Assembly: GCA_029990175.1 (NCBI GenBank)
Contig: JARKIP010000065.1
Location: 2,670,501 to 2,734,500, forward strand
DNA: 64,000 nt
Direction: 5' to 3'
Source: Petunia secreta
Lineage: Eukaryota; Streptophyta; Magnoliopsida; Solanales; Solanaceae
Positions 23,701 through 36,300 of this stretch are shown here, piece after piece. The notes beneath the pieces are model-generated. The model worked only from the letters and a program-made list of their open reading frames with translations. It was not told where the DNA came from and made no database searches. Within the stretch, counting starts at the first letter, position 1. Each line of letters opens with the position of its first letter. Made by a program: the position numbers and the translations under genes.

Positions 23701-24420
23701 CTACATCAAGAACACGAAATCTATCTTTATACGTGAGAAACCCATCACTAGTAACCCTGTATGGTGATTTCGATTTTTTTTGGCTATCTGTCTATATTCA
23801 ACTAGAACTGGATACTCATATTGGCACTGTTTTACTTCTGTAACTAAGCAAGTAGTGGTTGTGTTGTCAAGTGTAACTCCTACATCATCTGAATCTATTA
23901 ATCTAACTCCCAAGCTGGCTAACTTGTGGAGTGCATGAGCTAACTTTCTCTTCTGTGGCTGTAAATAAGATAAACTACCCATAGACTTACGACTAAGGGC
24001 ATCAGCAACAACATTCATTTTACCCGAATGATAAAGAATATCCACGTCGTAGTCCTTCAGCAACTCTAGCCACTGCCTCTGCCGTAGGTTTAGCTCATTC
24101 TGCTTAAATACATACTGGAGGCTCTTGTGGTCTGTAAAAATATCAACATGAACACCGTACAAATAATGTCTCCAAAGCTTCAATGCATGAATGACTGCTG
24201 CAAGCTCCAAATCATGAGTAAGGTAGTTCTGCTCGTGCTTTTTCAGCTGCCTGGAAGCATAAGCAATGACTCTTCCGTGCTGCATCAATACAAAACCAAG
24301 ACCAATATGAGAAGCGTCACAATAAATGACATAGCCCTTAGATCCTTCTGGAAGTGTAAGTACTGGAGCTTTTATCAACCCGTTCTTTAGTTCTTGGAAG
24401 ATGTGCTCACAAGAGTTTGA
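23701..24420 (-). pseudogene. H RNase H domain
   Basis: The minus strand reads LPEGSKGYVIYCDASHIGLG, then AYASRQLKKHEQNYLTHDLE, IFTDHKSLQYVFKQ and VADALSRK. These are the standard Ty3/gypsy RNase H motifs, and the Asp and Glu catalytic positions look intact over about 220 codons. It lies directly between RT and integrase as in all Ty3/gypsy pol genes. Confidence 0.87.
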
Positions 24421-24424
24421 CCAC

Positions 24425-25315
24425 TAAAATTTGGCTGCTTTCTGTGTCAATTTGTTCAGTGGAGCTGCAAGGGAGGAAAACCCCTCCACAAACCTTCTAT
24501 AATAACCTGCCAAAACCCAGAAAACTATGTACCTCTGTTGGCGTCATAGGTCTGGGCCAATTCTTCACAGCCTTGATCTTCTGGCCATCCACTTTAATTC
24601 CTTATAATGAAACTATGTGGCCAGGAAATGCCACAGAATCTAACCAGAATTCACATTTTGCGAACTTAGCATATAATTGCTGGTCCTGAAGAGTACCCAA
24701 TACTGTGTATAGATGCTCCATGTTCTGCGTCAGACTTTGAATAGACGAGAATATCGTCAATAAATACAATCACAAATAAATCCAGACAAGGTCTGAATAC
24801 GTTGTTCATCAGATCCATAAATACTACAGGGGCATTAGTTAGTCAAAACGACATCACTAAAAACTCATAATGGCCATACCTGGTCCTAAATGCAGTATTA
24901 GGCATATTACATTCTCTAACTCTAACCTGATGGTAGCCTGATTGCAAATTTATCTTCGAGAAGCACTTGGCACCGTGGAGCTGGTTGAATAGTCATCAAT
25001 CCTGGGTAGAGGGTATTTATTCTTGATTGTGACTTTATTCAGCTGTCTATAATCTATGCACATGCGTAGAGGATCGTCTTTCTTTCTCACAAATAATATC
25101 GGGGCTCCCCACAGGGAAATGCAGGGTCTGATAAGGCCTTTATCTAACAAATACTTCAGTTGCTCCTTACGTTCTTTCAGTTCTGCTGGTGCCATCCTGT
25201 AGGGAGGAATGGATATGGGATGTGTACCTGGTACTACATCAATAGGAAAATCAATTTCCCGCTCTGGAGGAAGACCAGACAACTCATCTGAAAACACGTA
25301 AGGGAACTCATTCAC
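24425..25315 (-). pseudogene. H reverse transcriptase
   Basis: Opens with FPYVFSDELSGLPPEREIDF and continues KGLIRPCISLWGAPILFVRK and MCIDYRQLNKVTIKNKYPLP. The frame breaks near 24955. Downstream on the same strand the remaining motifs can still be read in other frames, including YHQVRVRE, MSFG, and the active site FIDDIL near 24755. Catalytic residues are therefore still written in the DNA, although the reading frame is lost. Confidence 0.85.
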
Positions 25316-25409
25316 TACCGGAACTGACTCAAGAGTCGACGTCTCCTTCTATGAGTCTCGAACATGAACAATATGATATAATCAGCCTTTTTTTATTAGC
25401 TTCCTTGCC

Positions 25410-25763
25410 TTAAGGTAAGAAATAAACAGACCCTTTGGCGATGCAGAAACACCGTGCCACGGCTAATTCTCCTGGAAAGTGAAATTGGAATGTCTTCGCT
25501 CTACAGTCAACATTAGCATAACAAGAAGACAACCAATCCATACCAAGAATAACATGGAAATCAACCATTTCTAGCTCAATTAAGTCATTTATAGTGCTAT
25601 AGTCACCAATCATCATAGTGCAACCTCTATAAACACACCTAGCTACTACTGAATCACCAATATGAGTGGCTACCTCAAAAGGTCTAATAGCCTCTGATTC
25701 TATTTTGAATTTAATAGCAACAAAGGGAGTAACATACAATAGTGTAGAACCAGAATCTATCAA
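25410..25763 (-). pseudogene. H aspartic protease
   Basis: The minus strand reads MIDSGSTLLYVTPFVA, the DSG protease site, and later FHVILGMDWL, a hallmark of chromovirus proteases. The domain is about 118 codons and open. It lies between gag and RT and would cleave the polyprotein. Confidence 0.85.
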
Positions 25764-25889
25764 CTCATATACATCAAGAGAATTTACTGACAGAATACCT
25801 ATGACTACTTCTTGTGAAGCCTCTTGGTCCTGTTAACCAATAAGAGAATAGGTGCGGTTCTAAGGACCGCCTACTGTAGGAGCTCTACT

Positions 25890-26655
25890 TCAGCCTCTAC
25901 CACGACCTTCTGGTGCCTGAAGAACTTGCCCCTGAGGGTGTGCTGGAACTGAGGAAGCTACTGCTGATCTGGCTGGCCCACCACTACAACCTCTAGTCGG
26001 GCAATCTCTCATGAATTGGCATGCCTCGCGACAAATATAACAAGTATCAACTCCTAACTGACATAGGCACAAGTGGCATCTACCGCGATCTGAGCATCTG
26101 GGATATGTCTGACTGGCCGGTATAGAAGTACCACGACACTGAAATCCTAAAGTCTGTGATGCCTGACTAGCTCTGGACTGAGGATGCCTATCAGATCTTG
26201 GGCCATGGGACTGTGGAGGTATACTAGCTTGTGGCTGTCTAACGCTCTGCTGCCTACTCGCTCTAGATGTCTCTCCAAATGAACCAGAAAATCTGCCCCT
26301 CTTATGTATGGGACCCAGCAAAGAATGGAGGCTCCAGTTTGATAAAATGCCTTATCTTGGATCCAGCATCTCCCTGGGTATCTGCACTGTGCCATTTAGT
26401 CTGAGCAGCTACAACACTGATCAATAATCTTATGGCATCCCTCACTTCCTGCCCCTGGCTATCAGGCTGAGGAGTTGGAGGTATGGTAGCTGTAGTATCT
26501 CTAATATCGCCCTGAGTTGAAGGGATTTGTGAGGCCTCAGAAGGAGCCTCAGGTCTGGACTTCTCACTCTGATCGACCTGAGGTGGCACTCTACTAGTAC
26601 CCTGGCTGGCAATGGCCTTGCCCTTTTGGGCAGCTGTTAGTTTCTTCGGTGGCAT
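25890..26655 (-). pseudogene. H gag, internally deleted, zinc knuckle damaged
   Basis: Starts at ATG 26655 (MPPKKLTAAQKGK), followed by a Pro/Ser/Gln-rich N-terminus. At about 26300-26320 the reading jumps from FIKLEPPFFAGSHT, the entry to the Gag core, directly to KRGRFSGSFG, the segment normally after the core; some 200 residues are missing and the frame is shifted. The knuckle reads CYICREACQFMRDC: the His of the C-x2-C-x4-H-x4-C pattern is Gln. Gag would form the particle; this copy could not. Confidence 0.8.
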
Positions 26656-26844
26656 CGCTGTATTCAAAACATTATAATTAGGAGGATGAATTCTAAAATC
26701 ACGGCCCTATCATATGATCTAGAGAAGAAAGAAAGACAACCATCCTGAAATGCCTTGTAGCCTCGTGTTCATAAGTATGATGCACAACATACTCCTGAAC
26801 AAGACTCTACTAGACACGACCTATAGACACCCTAGGATTGAACT

Positions 26845-26856
26845 GCTCTGATAAGA
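26845..26856 (-). promoter_or_regulatory. Primer binding site of H, tRNA-iMet type, degenerate
   Basis: On the minus strand TCTTATCAGAGC lies a few bases after the end of the 5' LTR. It differs at two positions from TGGTATCAGAGC, which pairs with initiator tRNA-Met. Confidence 0.6.
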
Positions 26857-26860
26857 CTAT

Positions 26861-29207
26861 TGTCACGACCCAACTTAGGGCCGCAACAGATAATCGATAC
26901 CGAGTGTCGATCATCGCTAAACCTACAAATAATCTATGAATAATAGAGATGAGATGATAACCTGGTTATAAATACATATATATTTACTGAAAACATAAAG
27001 TCTGGAAAGATGACAAGGCTATCACACACTGACATACATAACATACTGATTGAACCATGCAGGGACATATCTATAGGCCTCTAAAAATGCTGAACTGAAT
27101 ATACAAAGCATGGGACAAGGCCCCGCCATACCCAAACTAGTTGACTGTACACATATCGAAAGATAAGTAACTGGGGGAGTAAGCGGAATGACTCTAATAG
27201 CTGGTAGATGGCCTACTAACATGGCCCAAGATATAATCTATTTGTACCTGCGGGGCATGAAATACAGTGCCCTAGAAAAGGGCGTGAGTACGATATGTAC
27301 AAATTATGTGAAACAGTAAGGCTGAAATATAAATATGTAAATATGAGCTGGAGCATAGCAATGTAGTTGGAAATTTGAAGAACGTACTAAACATGATCCG
27401 AATATAAACTGAAGTCTAGCTGAATCTGAAACTGAAGACTGAGCTAAGCTATACTGATAAATAACTGTAATATGACTAATAACTAGTAACTAGAAACTGG
27501 ATCTGATAGCTGTCAACTGATACAGACACTAAGAATTGGTGGCTGAAAACTGAGAACTGATAACTGGCACTGAGCAAAAACTGAACTGTTATTTGAACTG
27601 GTACCTGTCTGGATTATGGGCTGTATCCCCCAAATAAGGTAACTGAACATCTGAACTAGCCTCATTATAGTCATGCGGTGTACACTGTAGCTATATTGCG
27701 TATATAAAAAACCTGGTGGGTGTTATGAGCTATGTCCCCCTAGCTAGTAATATGTAGTCTCTCTGGTCAGAGTGTGTGAATGATACCCGATCACACTAGG
27801 TGTTTCAACTTCCGCCTGAACCAGAGGGGTTGTGTCCCCCAGACGGGTAAAATCACACGCGATCGGATTGTGTGTCCAATGTCCTTCCTCTTTGAGGGAC
27901 TCTAAATCACACATAATATGATCACATTATAAGCATAAGCATGTATGAGGTATAACACATGTGGCAACAGTAGATATGGACTCAAAGGAATGATAAGAAA
28001 ACTCTGGATGAAATTATAACACAACCTAGAACTCAGAATTTGTCCAACTCTAATTTCTTTAAAAATTTCGACAGAGTTTCCCATAAAACTGGATGATCCG
28101 GAAAAACAGAACTAGCACTACAATATACACGAGAATGGGTACCCGGATAAACTAATAACATAAACAACCTATATGGATAACAAAATGAGAGGACCGAACG
28201 ACATAACAAATCCGCAGATATATGTTTCAGAGTTCTAGAAAATCTTAAATCATCTCAATATCAATTTTGTAAAAAGAATTATGGTCAAACTATTAACTAT
28301 CTAAAGATAAGAATAATTTTCCAGATTTTGAAACATTTCGTGCTGCTGTTGTGGACATCTTTCACTGTGGTTCTTAGCACCAAATTAAGCACATATATGG
28401 TTACCTTTATTCCATACAGGTTCCCTACAAGAACCATAGTTTAGAATTAAGACAAATTTCAAAAGATACAAAACAAATGCCTTGTCGAAAGAAAGGTTTA
28501 GCCTTACATACCTTTGATGTTTTTGCTTCTAAAACTTATTTTCCTTGTATTCCAAGCCTTCCAAATCATAAACAAGCTATAGCACATAATTTAGGCACTT
28601 TTCTTAGCCATGAAGTAATTCTAAAATTCAAACTATAGACGAAATTGAAGGTAGCATAACGTTACCCTGATCGCATAGAGCGTTTTGACGCAATCCGTCT
28701 TCAATTTCGAGTTAAAATTTGCTTCCTTCCTTCAAAATCATAAAAATGGCTTAAAAACTCAAGAAGGAACTGTTTCTATCATGAGGTTTCTAGAAAATTA
28801 CGGGAAAGAGATGAATTTCTCTTTTATAATAAAAATATTTCACTTCTAGTCCTCTTTTGCGCTTATGTCCCTTCTTCTGGCCTGATTTCTGATGCTCATA
28901 TCCTTGTATCCAGATATTGTATGAACAAACAATCAAAAGCGTTGAAAACTAAACTCCAATACCTTCAATTTGGTATATGATATGTCCCTAAAAGTTCTCA
29001 TATAGCATACAAATTAATTGCTCAAAAAGTTTCGTTATAAGGCAAATCCTTAGTCGGTTTTTCCGCAACTTAAATGCTATTTTTTCAAACTTTTTATTCA
29101 ATATATAAATGTCATATATGGTTATATTATGACTTTAAACTCACTTAAATAATTCTTAACATGTCATTAAAATGATATACGTCACTTTAGACATACGGGG
29201 TGTAACA
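26861..29207 (-). repeat. 5' LTR of chromovirus H
   Basis: In plus orientation it starts TGTCACGACCCAACTT and ends GGGTGTAACA; 2347 bp, shorter than its partner through internal deletions. It is followed by ATTTA, the target duplication. Confidence 0.92.
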
Positions 29208-29212
29208 ATTTA

Positions 29213-29568
29213 ATACTTAATATATATTATGCATCACATACACGAGCCGACTAGAAACAGAATCCACTCCTAGCTTAGCTCTTTATAAAGAGCTGGTGCA
29301 ATATGATTTTTCTTTTGGTCCTCTGTACTGCCATAGTATGATGACTTTTATTATTTGTCACAAGGACTGACCAACAAACATAGTCCTACAACTAACCAAC
29401 AAGCACAACATGCAATTTTTTCTTTTTATTAACAAAAAAAAGCAAGGATTTAGCTTTAAAGGTTGTTACCTCCCATACTTAAACATTAGATAGCCCTCTA
29501 TGTAGCATTTAAGCTGGGGTTTTTTTTCTACTCTACCTTGTGGTTGCTTACTCCATCATCATTGTCTT
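29213..29568. other. Spacer, part of A0 non-coding 3' region
   Basis: Lies between the H insertion and the env-like remnant. It contains GGTTGTTACCTCCCATACTT, which recalls the conserved GGTTGCCTCCCG block of element F. No gene is seen. Confidence 0.35.
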
Positions 29569-30081
29569 CTAGAATTTGGTCATGAAATAGCTCAAATCCA
29601 TTTCAACACTTTCACTAGCTCCTATGCTCGGATTTCCTAAATTTTGATCCATCTCAAAGTCAAAGAAATTGAAGTCCAGTGCCTCGTCACTTGCTACACT
29701 ATTTTGGAATAGTTGTTGCTTCTCTAGAAGTGCATTAGCATTTGAAAATATGAACCCCATATCATGTAAACCAAATGGAGCGAACATAGCAGGGATGTTA
29801 GACAAGAGTTATGCTATAGTAACAACACGCAGTACAATTCCTATCGTGCAAAGTGCTGTAGCGGAGTAGAGCACATGCTTTGTCTGAACAGTTCGCAGAA
29901 TATTAATCTCGTTACGCATCATATGCATAAGCATGAGCATATTCTCAATTTTTTGCTTTAGTCTGTAAAACTGCTCCATGTAGTAATTATGTCTTTTAGG
30001 TGCAGAGCGCCTCAACTTGTGGAACTTGGTCTCTAGGAGGACCGACACACGGCCCGAGGGTGCAGATTCAGGACATTCCAA
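29569..30081 (-). pseudogene. Unrecognised reading frame, probably C-terminal part of the A0 env-like gene
   Basis: One minus-strand frame of about 170 codons, interrupted only by TAA at 29809-29811. It contains a basic stretch (HKLRRSAPKRHNYYMEQFYR), a heptad-like segment (LKQKIENMLMLMHMMRNEIN) and a hydrophobic segment (VLYSATALCTIGIVLRVVTI) that could cross a membrane. An acidic Phe/Asp-rich tail ends it. I do not recognise the sequence itself. Coiled coil plus membrane segment between integrase and PPT is the known arrangement of Athila/Calypso env-like proteins, and the next A0 piece (54401-54760) carries an env-like motif on the same strand. No ATG start is seen here. Confidence 0.45.
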
Positions 30082-30158
30082 TATTTGATGGATTCAGAAA
30101 ACCAACATTAGGTGATGGACTTTGTCAAAATATACATATCAATTTGGTCACCGTGGAG

Positions 30159-31446
30159 TGATCACGCCCAACTACGCCCTATAAAAAGGGACTAAGCAGT
30201 CGAAGTAAATATATCTTGGTACTTAAAGTCCCGAGGACGAATTCCACAGAGAACACTCAAAATCTAGTTGCTAATCGGACTAATTTATCTAATCAATTAA
30301 CTTTGAATGTTTGTATTTGTATGATGGTTTTAATGTAACAAACAATTAACAATAAAGTAAATAGCAAAGTATTAAGAAATACATTAATCAAATGTTTAGA
30401 AGCCTATGATTGATCTACCCAACTCCTACCTATGTGTTATAATAATGTTTTAGCAAATTCAACTTGGTTCTTCCTATTGAACACTTGCTCTAAATTCACA
30501 ACTATTCACTCCCATGTAATAGTTGTAACTTTCACTAATCAATTTTTCAATTAATTAATGAAGATACATAGGACTATAAGTATAGTTCAGAATCAGGGTC
30601 AATGGTCACAAATCACCTTATTGATAAACTAAGTAATGTCTTGGTTTTACGTTGAAATATTGCTAAGTGTTTAGCCCAAACCTATGAATCTATCCCTAGA
30701 CATACAAGAATAATTGGTACAATCAATTGGGGGCCTTCCAATCAATAGCAATCAATACCTAAACACTTAGATAGGAAGAATTCATAAGTTTCATTCTGTA
30801 AAACAAATATTCATAGCATATAAGTATTGGAGTGGTTCAATCAAACCTAGAATGGGTGAATTAGCCACTCATATTCATGATGATCATGTCAATATAATTC
30901 ATGAATAATTAAATTACAAAAAGGAAGAAAGAAATTTAGGAAAAACTCTTGTGTTCTTGAAGTCTCCAAAGCTCTAACTTCATTTTTACTTCTTTCCAAG
31001 TGTAAAATTCATAAAGGAGGCAAAAGAATCTTTTATACCCTGTAGGAAATTAAGCAAAAGTCCCAAAAAGCCATTAAATTTTCGCCAGAATTTCTGCTCC
31101 ACGTGGCGCCCGCGTGCAACGCGGACTCTATTTCTTTAGCCAATTCAGCTCGCATGGTGCTTGCGTATTTGGCCTAAATGAGCTGAAATTTTTTCTCCAC
31201 TCCTAAGCAAAGACTCTATTTCTTCCCGTGTCACTCGCATTGCACACGGATCACTTGAAATCTTTAATATCTTTACTTTAAATTCAAAACTAGCACTTTG
31301 TTGCTCAATTCACCATGTTCAAGTCCTACAACACCAAAAAACTCAATTAGTATCAGCTCTTGATAGTTTTGCATATTAACTCTTAAATTTACTATCATAA
31401 CATGATAAAAAAATTATCCAAATATAGGTAATATAGCCAAACATTA
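30159..31446 (-). repeat. 3' LTR of F
   Basis: In plus orientation it starts TGATCACGCCCAACTACG and ends CCAAACATTA (the partner ends CATCA, so the terminal base pair has mutated); 1288 bp. The minus-strand TATA box TATAAAA is at 31031-31037. A GC-rich GTGGCGCCCGCGTGC block is a decayed palindrome that is perfect in the other LTR. Confidence 0.9.
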
Positions 31447-31550
31447 CCTCTCCATACTTGGACTTTTGCTCGTCCTCGAGCAACTTATACCTTGAACTTA
31501 AGATACATACAAAAAAAAAAAACTCACACAATCACTTGGGTTTTTATAGG
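31447..31550 (-). promoter_or_regulatory. PPT and pre-PPT hairpin of F
   Basis: On the minus strand the PPT AAGTATGGAGAGG abuts the LTR, preceded by the hairpin TTGCTCG-AGGA-CGAGCAA (31466-31483), the same stem found before the PPT of A1. Element E has inserted just to the right of this region. Confidence 0.7.
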
Positions 31551-31555
31551 CACTT

Positions 31556-32247
31556 TGATGCGGGGCAATTCGAGCAACCATCCAAAAGCACCATCCAAGG
31601 CCAAGGAAGAGCACTTCAAGGTCATGCATTGGGACGCCATGGAAAGAAGAGCATCCGAGACACATTTCGAGGTGTTTCAAGAAGCTTCAGGAAGAGGCGG
31701 ACCGCCTAGGAATGGAGGCGGACCGCCTAGTGACTGCATGCTCTCTGGACTGAAGGAGGCGGAGCGCCTACTCTGTGGAGGCGGGCGCCTCCCCCTGTTA
31801 TGTTTGATGGGAATTTGACTTTAAGTTGCTATGTAATTCCTATTATGCCCCTACGTGGCTTATGACTTTATAACCTACTTAAGGGTACTTTAGGTCTTTC
31901 ATTAATGTCTAGGAAAGGCCTATAAATACTCAATTAGCTTTACATTTTCCTAAGTTAGCTTTGATGATGAATGATTGAATGAATGTTCAAGAGTGGATTC
32001 TCTTTGAATGAAAAACCCTTTGAGTTGGTTTGAGTTTACTAGTGGATTCTAGTTGACCCCCAAACCCCCCCGATCATTCTACTTGCGAGTCCTTTGTCGT
32101 CTCGAGGGTAGTTGCATAGTGTAGGTCCTCCTTGACGTCGATACGAGGGTATCACGGAACAAGTTCTCCGTGGTTACTTTGTAGGGAGTTCGAGTAGTGT
32201 CTCGCTCTTTATCTTTATTTCCGCGTTTTGGGTTTTACCCCGTATCA
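31556..32247 (+). repeat. 5' LTR of E
   Basis: 692 bp. It contains four hairpin-forming units of the AGGCGGAGCGCCT type (about 31693-31795) upstream of the TATA box TATAAAT at 31921-31927. Confidence 0.95.
31921..31927 (+). promoter_or_regulatory. TATA box of E LTR
   Basis: TATAAAT, conserved at 37354-37360 in the 3' LTR, downstream of the palindrome cluster. Confidence 0.5.
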
Positions 32248-32250
32248 TCT

Positions 32251-32262
32251 TGGTATCAGAGC
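32251..32262 (+). promoter_or_regulatory. Primer binding site of E (tRNA-iMet)
   Basis: TGGTATCAGAGC, a perfect match to the initiator tRNA-Met complement, three bases after the LTR. Confidence 0.92.
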
Positions 32263-33310
32263 AAGGCTCGGGTTTTGTTTTTACAAACCCCCGACCCTTG
32301 GTTCTTCGTGCCTAGGTCGATTCTATCTTTAGTTTTCTTGTTCTTGTTATTGGAAAGGAGAAAACCACAAAAAAATTGAAAAATTGAAAACACCAAAAAT
32401 TTGGTCTATTTTGATTGTTTGATTGATTCGTGTTGTGATTGTTATTGGGGTTTGTTCCTTGTTGGAAACCCATTATTTTGGTACCCAACACACACGATTT
32501 GGAGTTGTATTCCATGATTCTAGATTTGAAACCCTTGAAAAAAATTTGAAAATTTTGAAACCCTAGCTATGAACATGATGAACATGGTAGATTGTTGGAT
32601 TTTGATTGGGGTTTGAAAAAAGTGATTGGGGTTTGATCTTTGTGGTTGGAACAACATTTGGGTACCTTTGGATTGCTAAAACAACGTGTGATTTGTTGGA
32701 TTTTTGGGTGTTAAAGTCGAAAAACACGTTGTTGAACTGTGCTGAAAATTGCAGGAGGCGGAGCGCCTAACAAAGAGGCAGAGCGCCTCCAACTGGTGAG
32801 CTCTCTGGATTTTCTGAGGCGGAGCGCCTCCCCCAAAGAGGCGGAGCACCTCCCACTGGTACTCTGCTGAGGCGGAGCGCCTACTTCCTGAAGGTTGGGA
32901 ATTGGGTAGTTTCTTCTAGGTTCTCTTATTTTGTTGTTTGCATTGCTTCTAATTAGTACTATTAGATTATAATCCTACTTGATTAGTACTAATTACTTCG
33001 AGCTATTAGGATCATCGTGCCTTAGAAAGGAGACTAGAATTTAAAGAAGACCCGTAGTATCTTTTTGATTCAAGTCCTCACTTAAAGTGCTTATCATTCC
33101 AATTGAGTCCCATTAACTCCACTCACCCCGGAGAGCATTGGACTTGAGGAGTTGAGTGATTGAGTTGTGGTTCGTTGGTCAACTACTTGAGGCTTTTAGA
33201 CTCAAACTTGAGTGAAATATCCACCACCACTAAACGAGTGACCCGAGTGTTATACACGTGAGGGTGTGTGTGAGGTGTTTTACTAACGTTTGTTGATTTT
33301 TGTAGGTACT
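32263..33310 (+). other. 5' leader of E with palindromic repeats
   Basis: About 1 kb with no credible coding frame. At about 32756-32890 it has five more copies of the AGGCGGAGCGCCT unit also found in the LTRs. Confidence 0.75.
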
Positions 33311-36300
33311 ATGGCAACCGATGGAGATGATCCTATGAAAATTTTCATGGCTACCGTTATAGCCAAGTTGGAGGACATAACTTTGAGACTTGAGTCCGTC
33401 GAGAGGAATCAAGTTGAGACGGGTGAGAGGAGGACCCCGAGCGTCCAAATTGAATCCGGAGAGGGGACAAGTCATAGCACTCCTATGACTCCCGGACACT
33501 TTGTTGAGCTAACCAAGAAGTATGAACAAAGCAAAGTTGAAGCTCTACAAGAGCGTGGGTTGGGCGATCCCCGACAAGAGGGCAATCCCCTCAACTTGGG
33601 CAATCCCCAAGGAAATGCTCCACTTCGAAGACCCGTGCGGAATGTCCCACCTCTTGAACAAATTGATGAAGTTCAAGAAGAGGGGGAAGCCGGGTATGGT
33701 GATTAAGCCTATGGGTATGATGTTCCTTATCAACCTAGGAGGCAAATGCATTAGGGTCGAAATGTGGATAGGGGTAGAGGCCGAGGTCGAGGGCCACCCA
33801 TAGGCTATGCTAGAGGGAATGCGAGGAGGGAGTATGTTGCTCATGATGACCATTATGAAGGCCAACCGGAGCCTAACTATGGGGTACGTGACAACAACAA
33901 CAACCTCAATAGTGTCAAGCTCAATCTTCCACCCTTCAAGGGAACTTGTGATTCGGAGGCATACATGGAATGGGTACTACTTATGGAGAGGGTGTTTGAC
34001 ACCAATGAGATGACCGAGGAGAGAAAGGGTACCTATGCTATTTCTACCTTTGAGGCCTATGCTTCTACTTGGTGGGAGTCTATGAAGAGGTCTAGGAGAA
34101 GGATGAATTTGCATTTGAATGTGACTTGGGATGAGTTGAAGGGGCTTATGAATACCAAGTACATAACTCCAAGGTATCGACAAGAGCAACTCAAGAAGCT
34201 CTATGATCTAAAACAAGGTGTCAAAACGGTGCATGAGTACCATGATTAATTTGAAAAGACCCGGATGGCATTGGATATGGATACCGAGGGTGAAGAAGAA
34301 GCCATGATCCGATTCAAGAATGGCTTGAGCTATGGTATAGCTTCTCAATTGAGGTTGCATCATTATCTCACACTTCAAGATATGTTTGAAGCCGCAATTG
34401 ATGCCGAGACTTGGCTCAAAGGAGAGAAGTTAAAAAACAACACTCCTACTACCACAAGCAAGCTAAAAGAGTGGAAGACTCCAAGTGCAAATGCTAGCAA
34501 AGAAGTGAAGAAGCCTTATGAGAAGACTACACCACACTTGGAAGGTACCTCTAAAACTCACTTGAGTAACCCTATTTCTACTTCTACTCAATGTTATAAG
34601 TGCAAGGGCTTTGGGCATATTGCTAAGGATTGCTCTACAGAAAGAACCATGGTTGTGGTTGGTGATTTGGTGTATGAGCAAGAAAGTGAGTCCGAAAATG
34701 AGGGAGTAGAGGAGGGTGAGGAAGTTGATTGTGAGGTGGCCGTAGAAGAGGATGATGGCCTTCAATTGTACTTGGTAGTTAGGAGAAGCTTGAGTACCAT
34801 TTTTATGGAAGAGGAGGTGGAAGATGATCAAAGAGAAAGCCTCTTTCATGCTAGATGTCGTGTGATGGGGCAATTGTGCTCTATGGTTGTTGATTCGGGG
34901 AGTTGTGCCAACATAGTAAGCCAATCCTTGATTTCCCAATTGAAGTTACCCACTCGTAAGCATCCAAGCCCATATCGCTTACAATGGCTTAGCGAGTGTG
35001 GTGAACTAAAGGTGGTGAAGCAAGTGATGCTTGAGTTTAGCATTGGGAGCTATAAAGATAAGGTCTTGTTTGATGTTGTCCCGATGCAAGCTTGCCATCT
35101 ATTGTTTGGGAGGCTGTGGCAATATGATAGGTGTGTTGTGCATGATGGTAGGACCAACTCCTACACGGTTAAGCAAGATGGGAAGAAATATGTGGTTAAA
35201 CCTTTGACTCCAAGGCAAGTAAGAGAAGACTACAAGCGGATGAAGGAGTTCAGGGAAGCGGCTAAAGCAAAGTCACCCATTGTGTTTGACACCGAGGCAA
35301 ACAACCTCATTGTTTTGCCATTGCATGATGAAAATGAGAGTCACTCCACTTCAAATGAGAGAGAAAAGATAGAGAGAAGTGAGGGAGTGACCGGTGACAA
35401 TCCAAGAGAGGAAAAAAGAGAGGATTTGAGGAGTGATGTGAGTGGATTGTCACCACAATCTACACTTGACCATGAGGTAAAATTGAGAGAGATGAGAGGT
35501 GAGGAAGGAAAAATTGAGAGTGGGAGCACCCATTGTTCTAACCCTTCTTTATCTTCTATATCTTCTTGTGAAAGTTCTTGTGTAGGTATATTTGGAGACA
35601 AGCCATTGGAGCCTCAATGTGAGCTTCATGAAGGGGGAGTTGCATATGACACTTCGAACCTTGTGAGTGATCAAGGAAATACTACCAATGTAAGTGTTAC
35701 TTCACCTTTTCATGAGCCTACTAGCTATTTATCTTGTGATGACTCAACACTAGTTGGTGGTTTTGATGCATCTAGTGAGTATACCACTAGTGAAGAGTCT
35801 AGTTGTCAACTTGTATGTGCTTGTGAAACACTAGTTGGAAGGGATGCTATGCCACATCATGATGTGAGCTTATTGTTCATTGAACCCCTCCCTAGTGTAG
35901 ATTTGATAGTTGACCATGATTGTGACCTTTGCTATGACACACCACCAACCTTTGACAAATGGGAAGATGAGATAGTTGATCATGCCCTTATTGATTTACT
36001 TCTATTTGGTGGACCAATGTGTTGCGGTGAAGATGGAATTGACCTTGAGGAGTCCAAATTGCATGAATTGGACAAGGTTGTCTATGATGACTCCTCAAGT
36101 GAACCTAGTCTTGATAGCTTGTCTATGTTTTATCATGATAGTGAGATGCATGTTTTTACCAATCCTTTATTTGAAGGCATTCTCATTAGTGATAATGACT
36201 TGTATCAGACTAGGGTGAATAGTAGGATGGAACCCCCATAGTGTGATTCCTTAGGCAACCCATTGCTTGAGAATGTGGGTGAGGTAGATGGTTCTTTGAG

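Larger units (their letters stand above)
19912..29207 (-). mobile_element. H: Ty3/gypsy chromovirus (Tekay/Del-like), full-length but degraded
   Basis: LTRs lie at 19912-22361 and 26861-29207. The outer flanks are ATTTA (19907-19911 and 29208-29212), a perfect 5-bp duplication. Reading on the minus strand the order is 5' LTR, PBS, gag, protease, RT, RNase H, integrase and chromodomain, then a PPT (CTTAAGGGGAGAT) next to the 3' LTR. The terminal chromodomain and the very long LTRs fit the Tekay/Del lineage. Gag has lost its core, and stops and frameshifts break all domains. The two LTRs differ by indels of up to about 100 bp and many substitutions, so the insertion is old. Confidence 0.93.
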
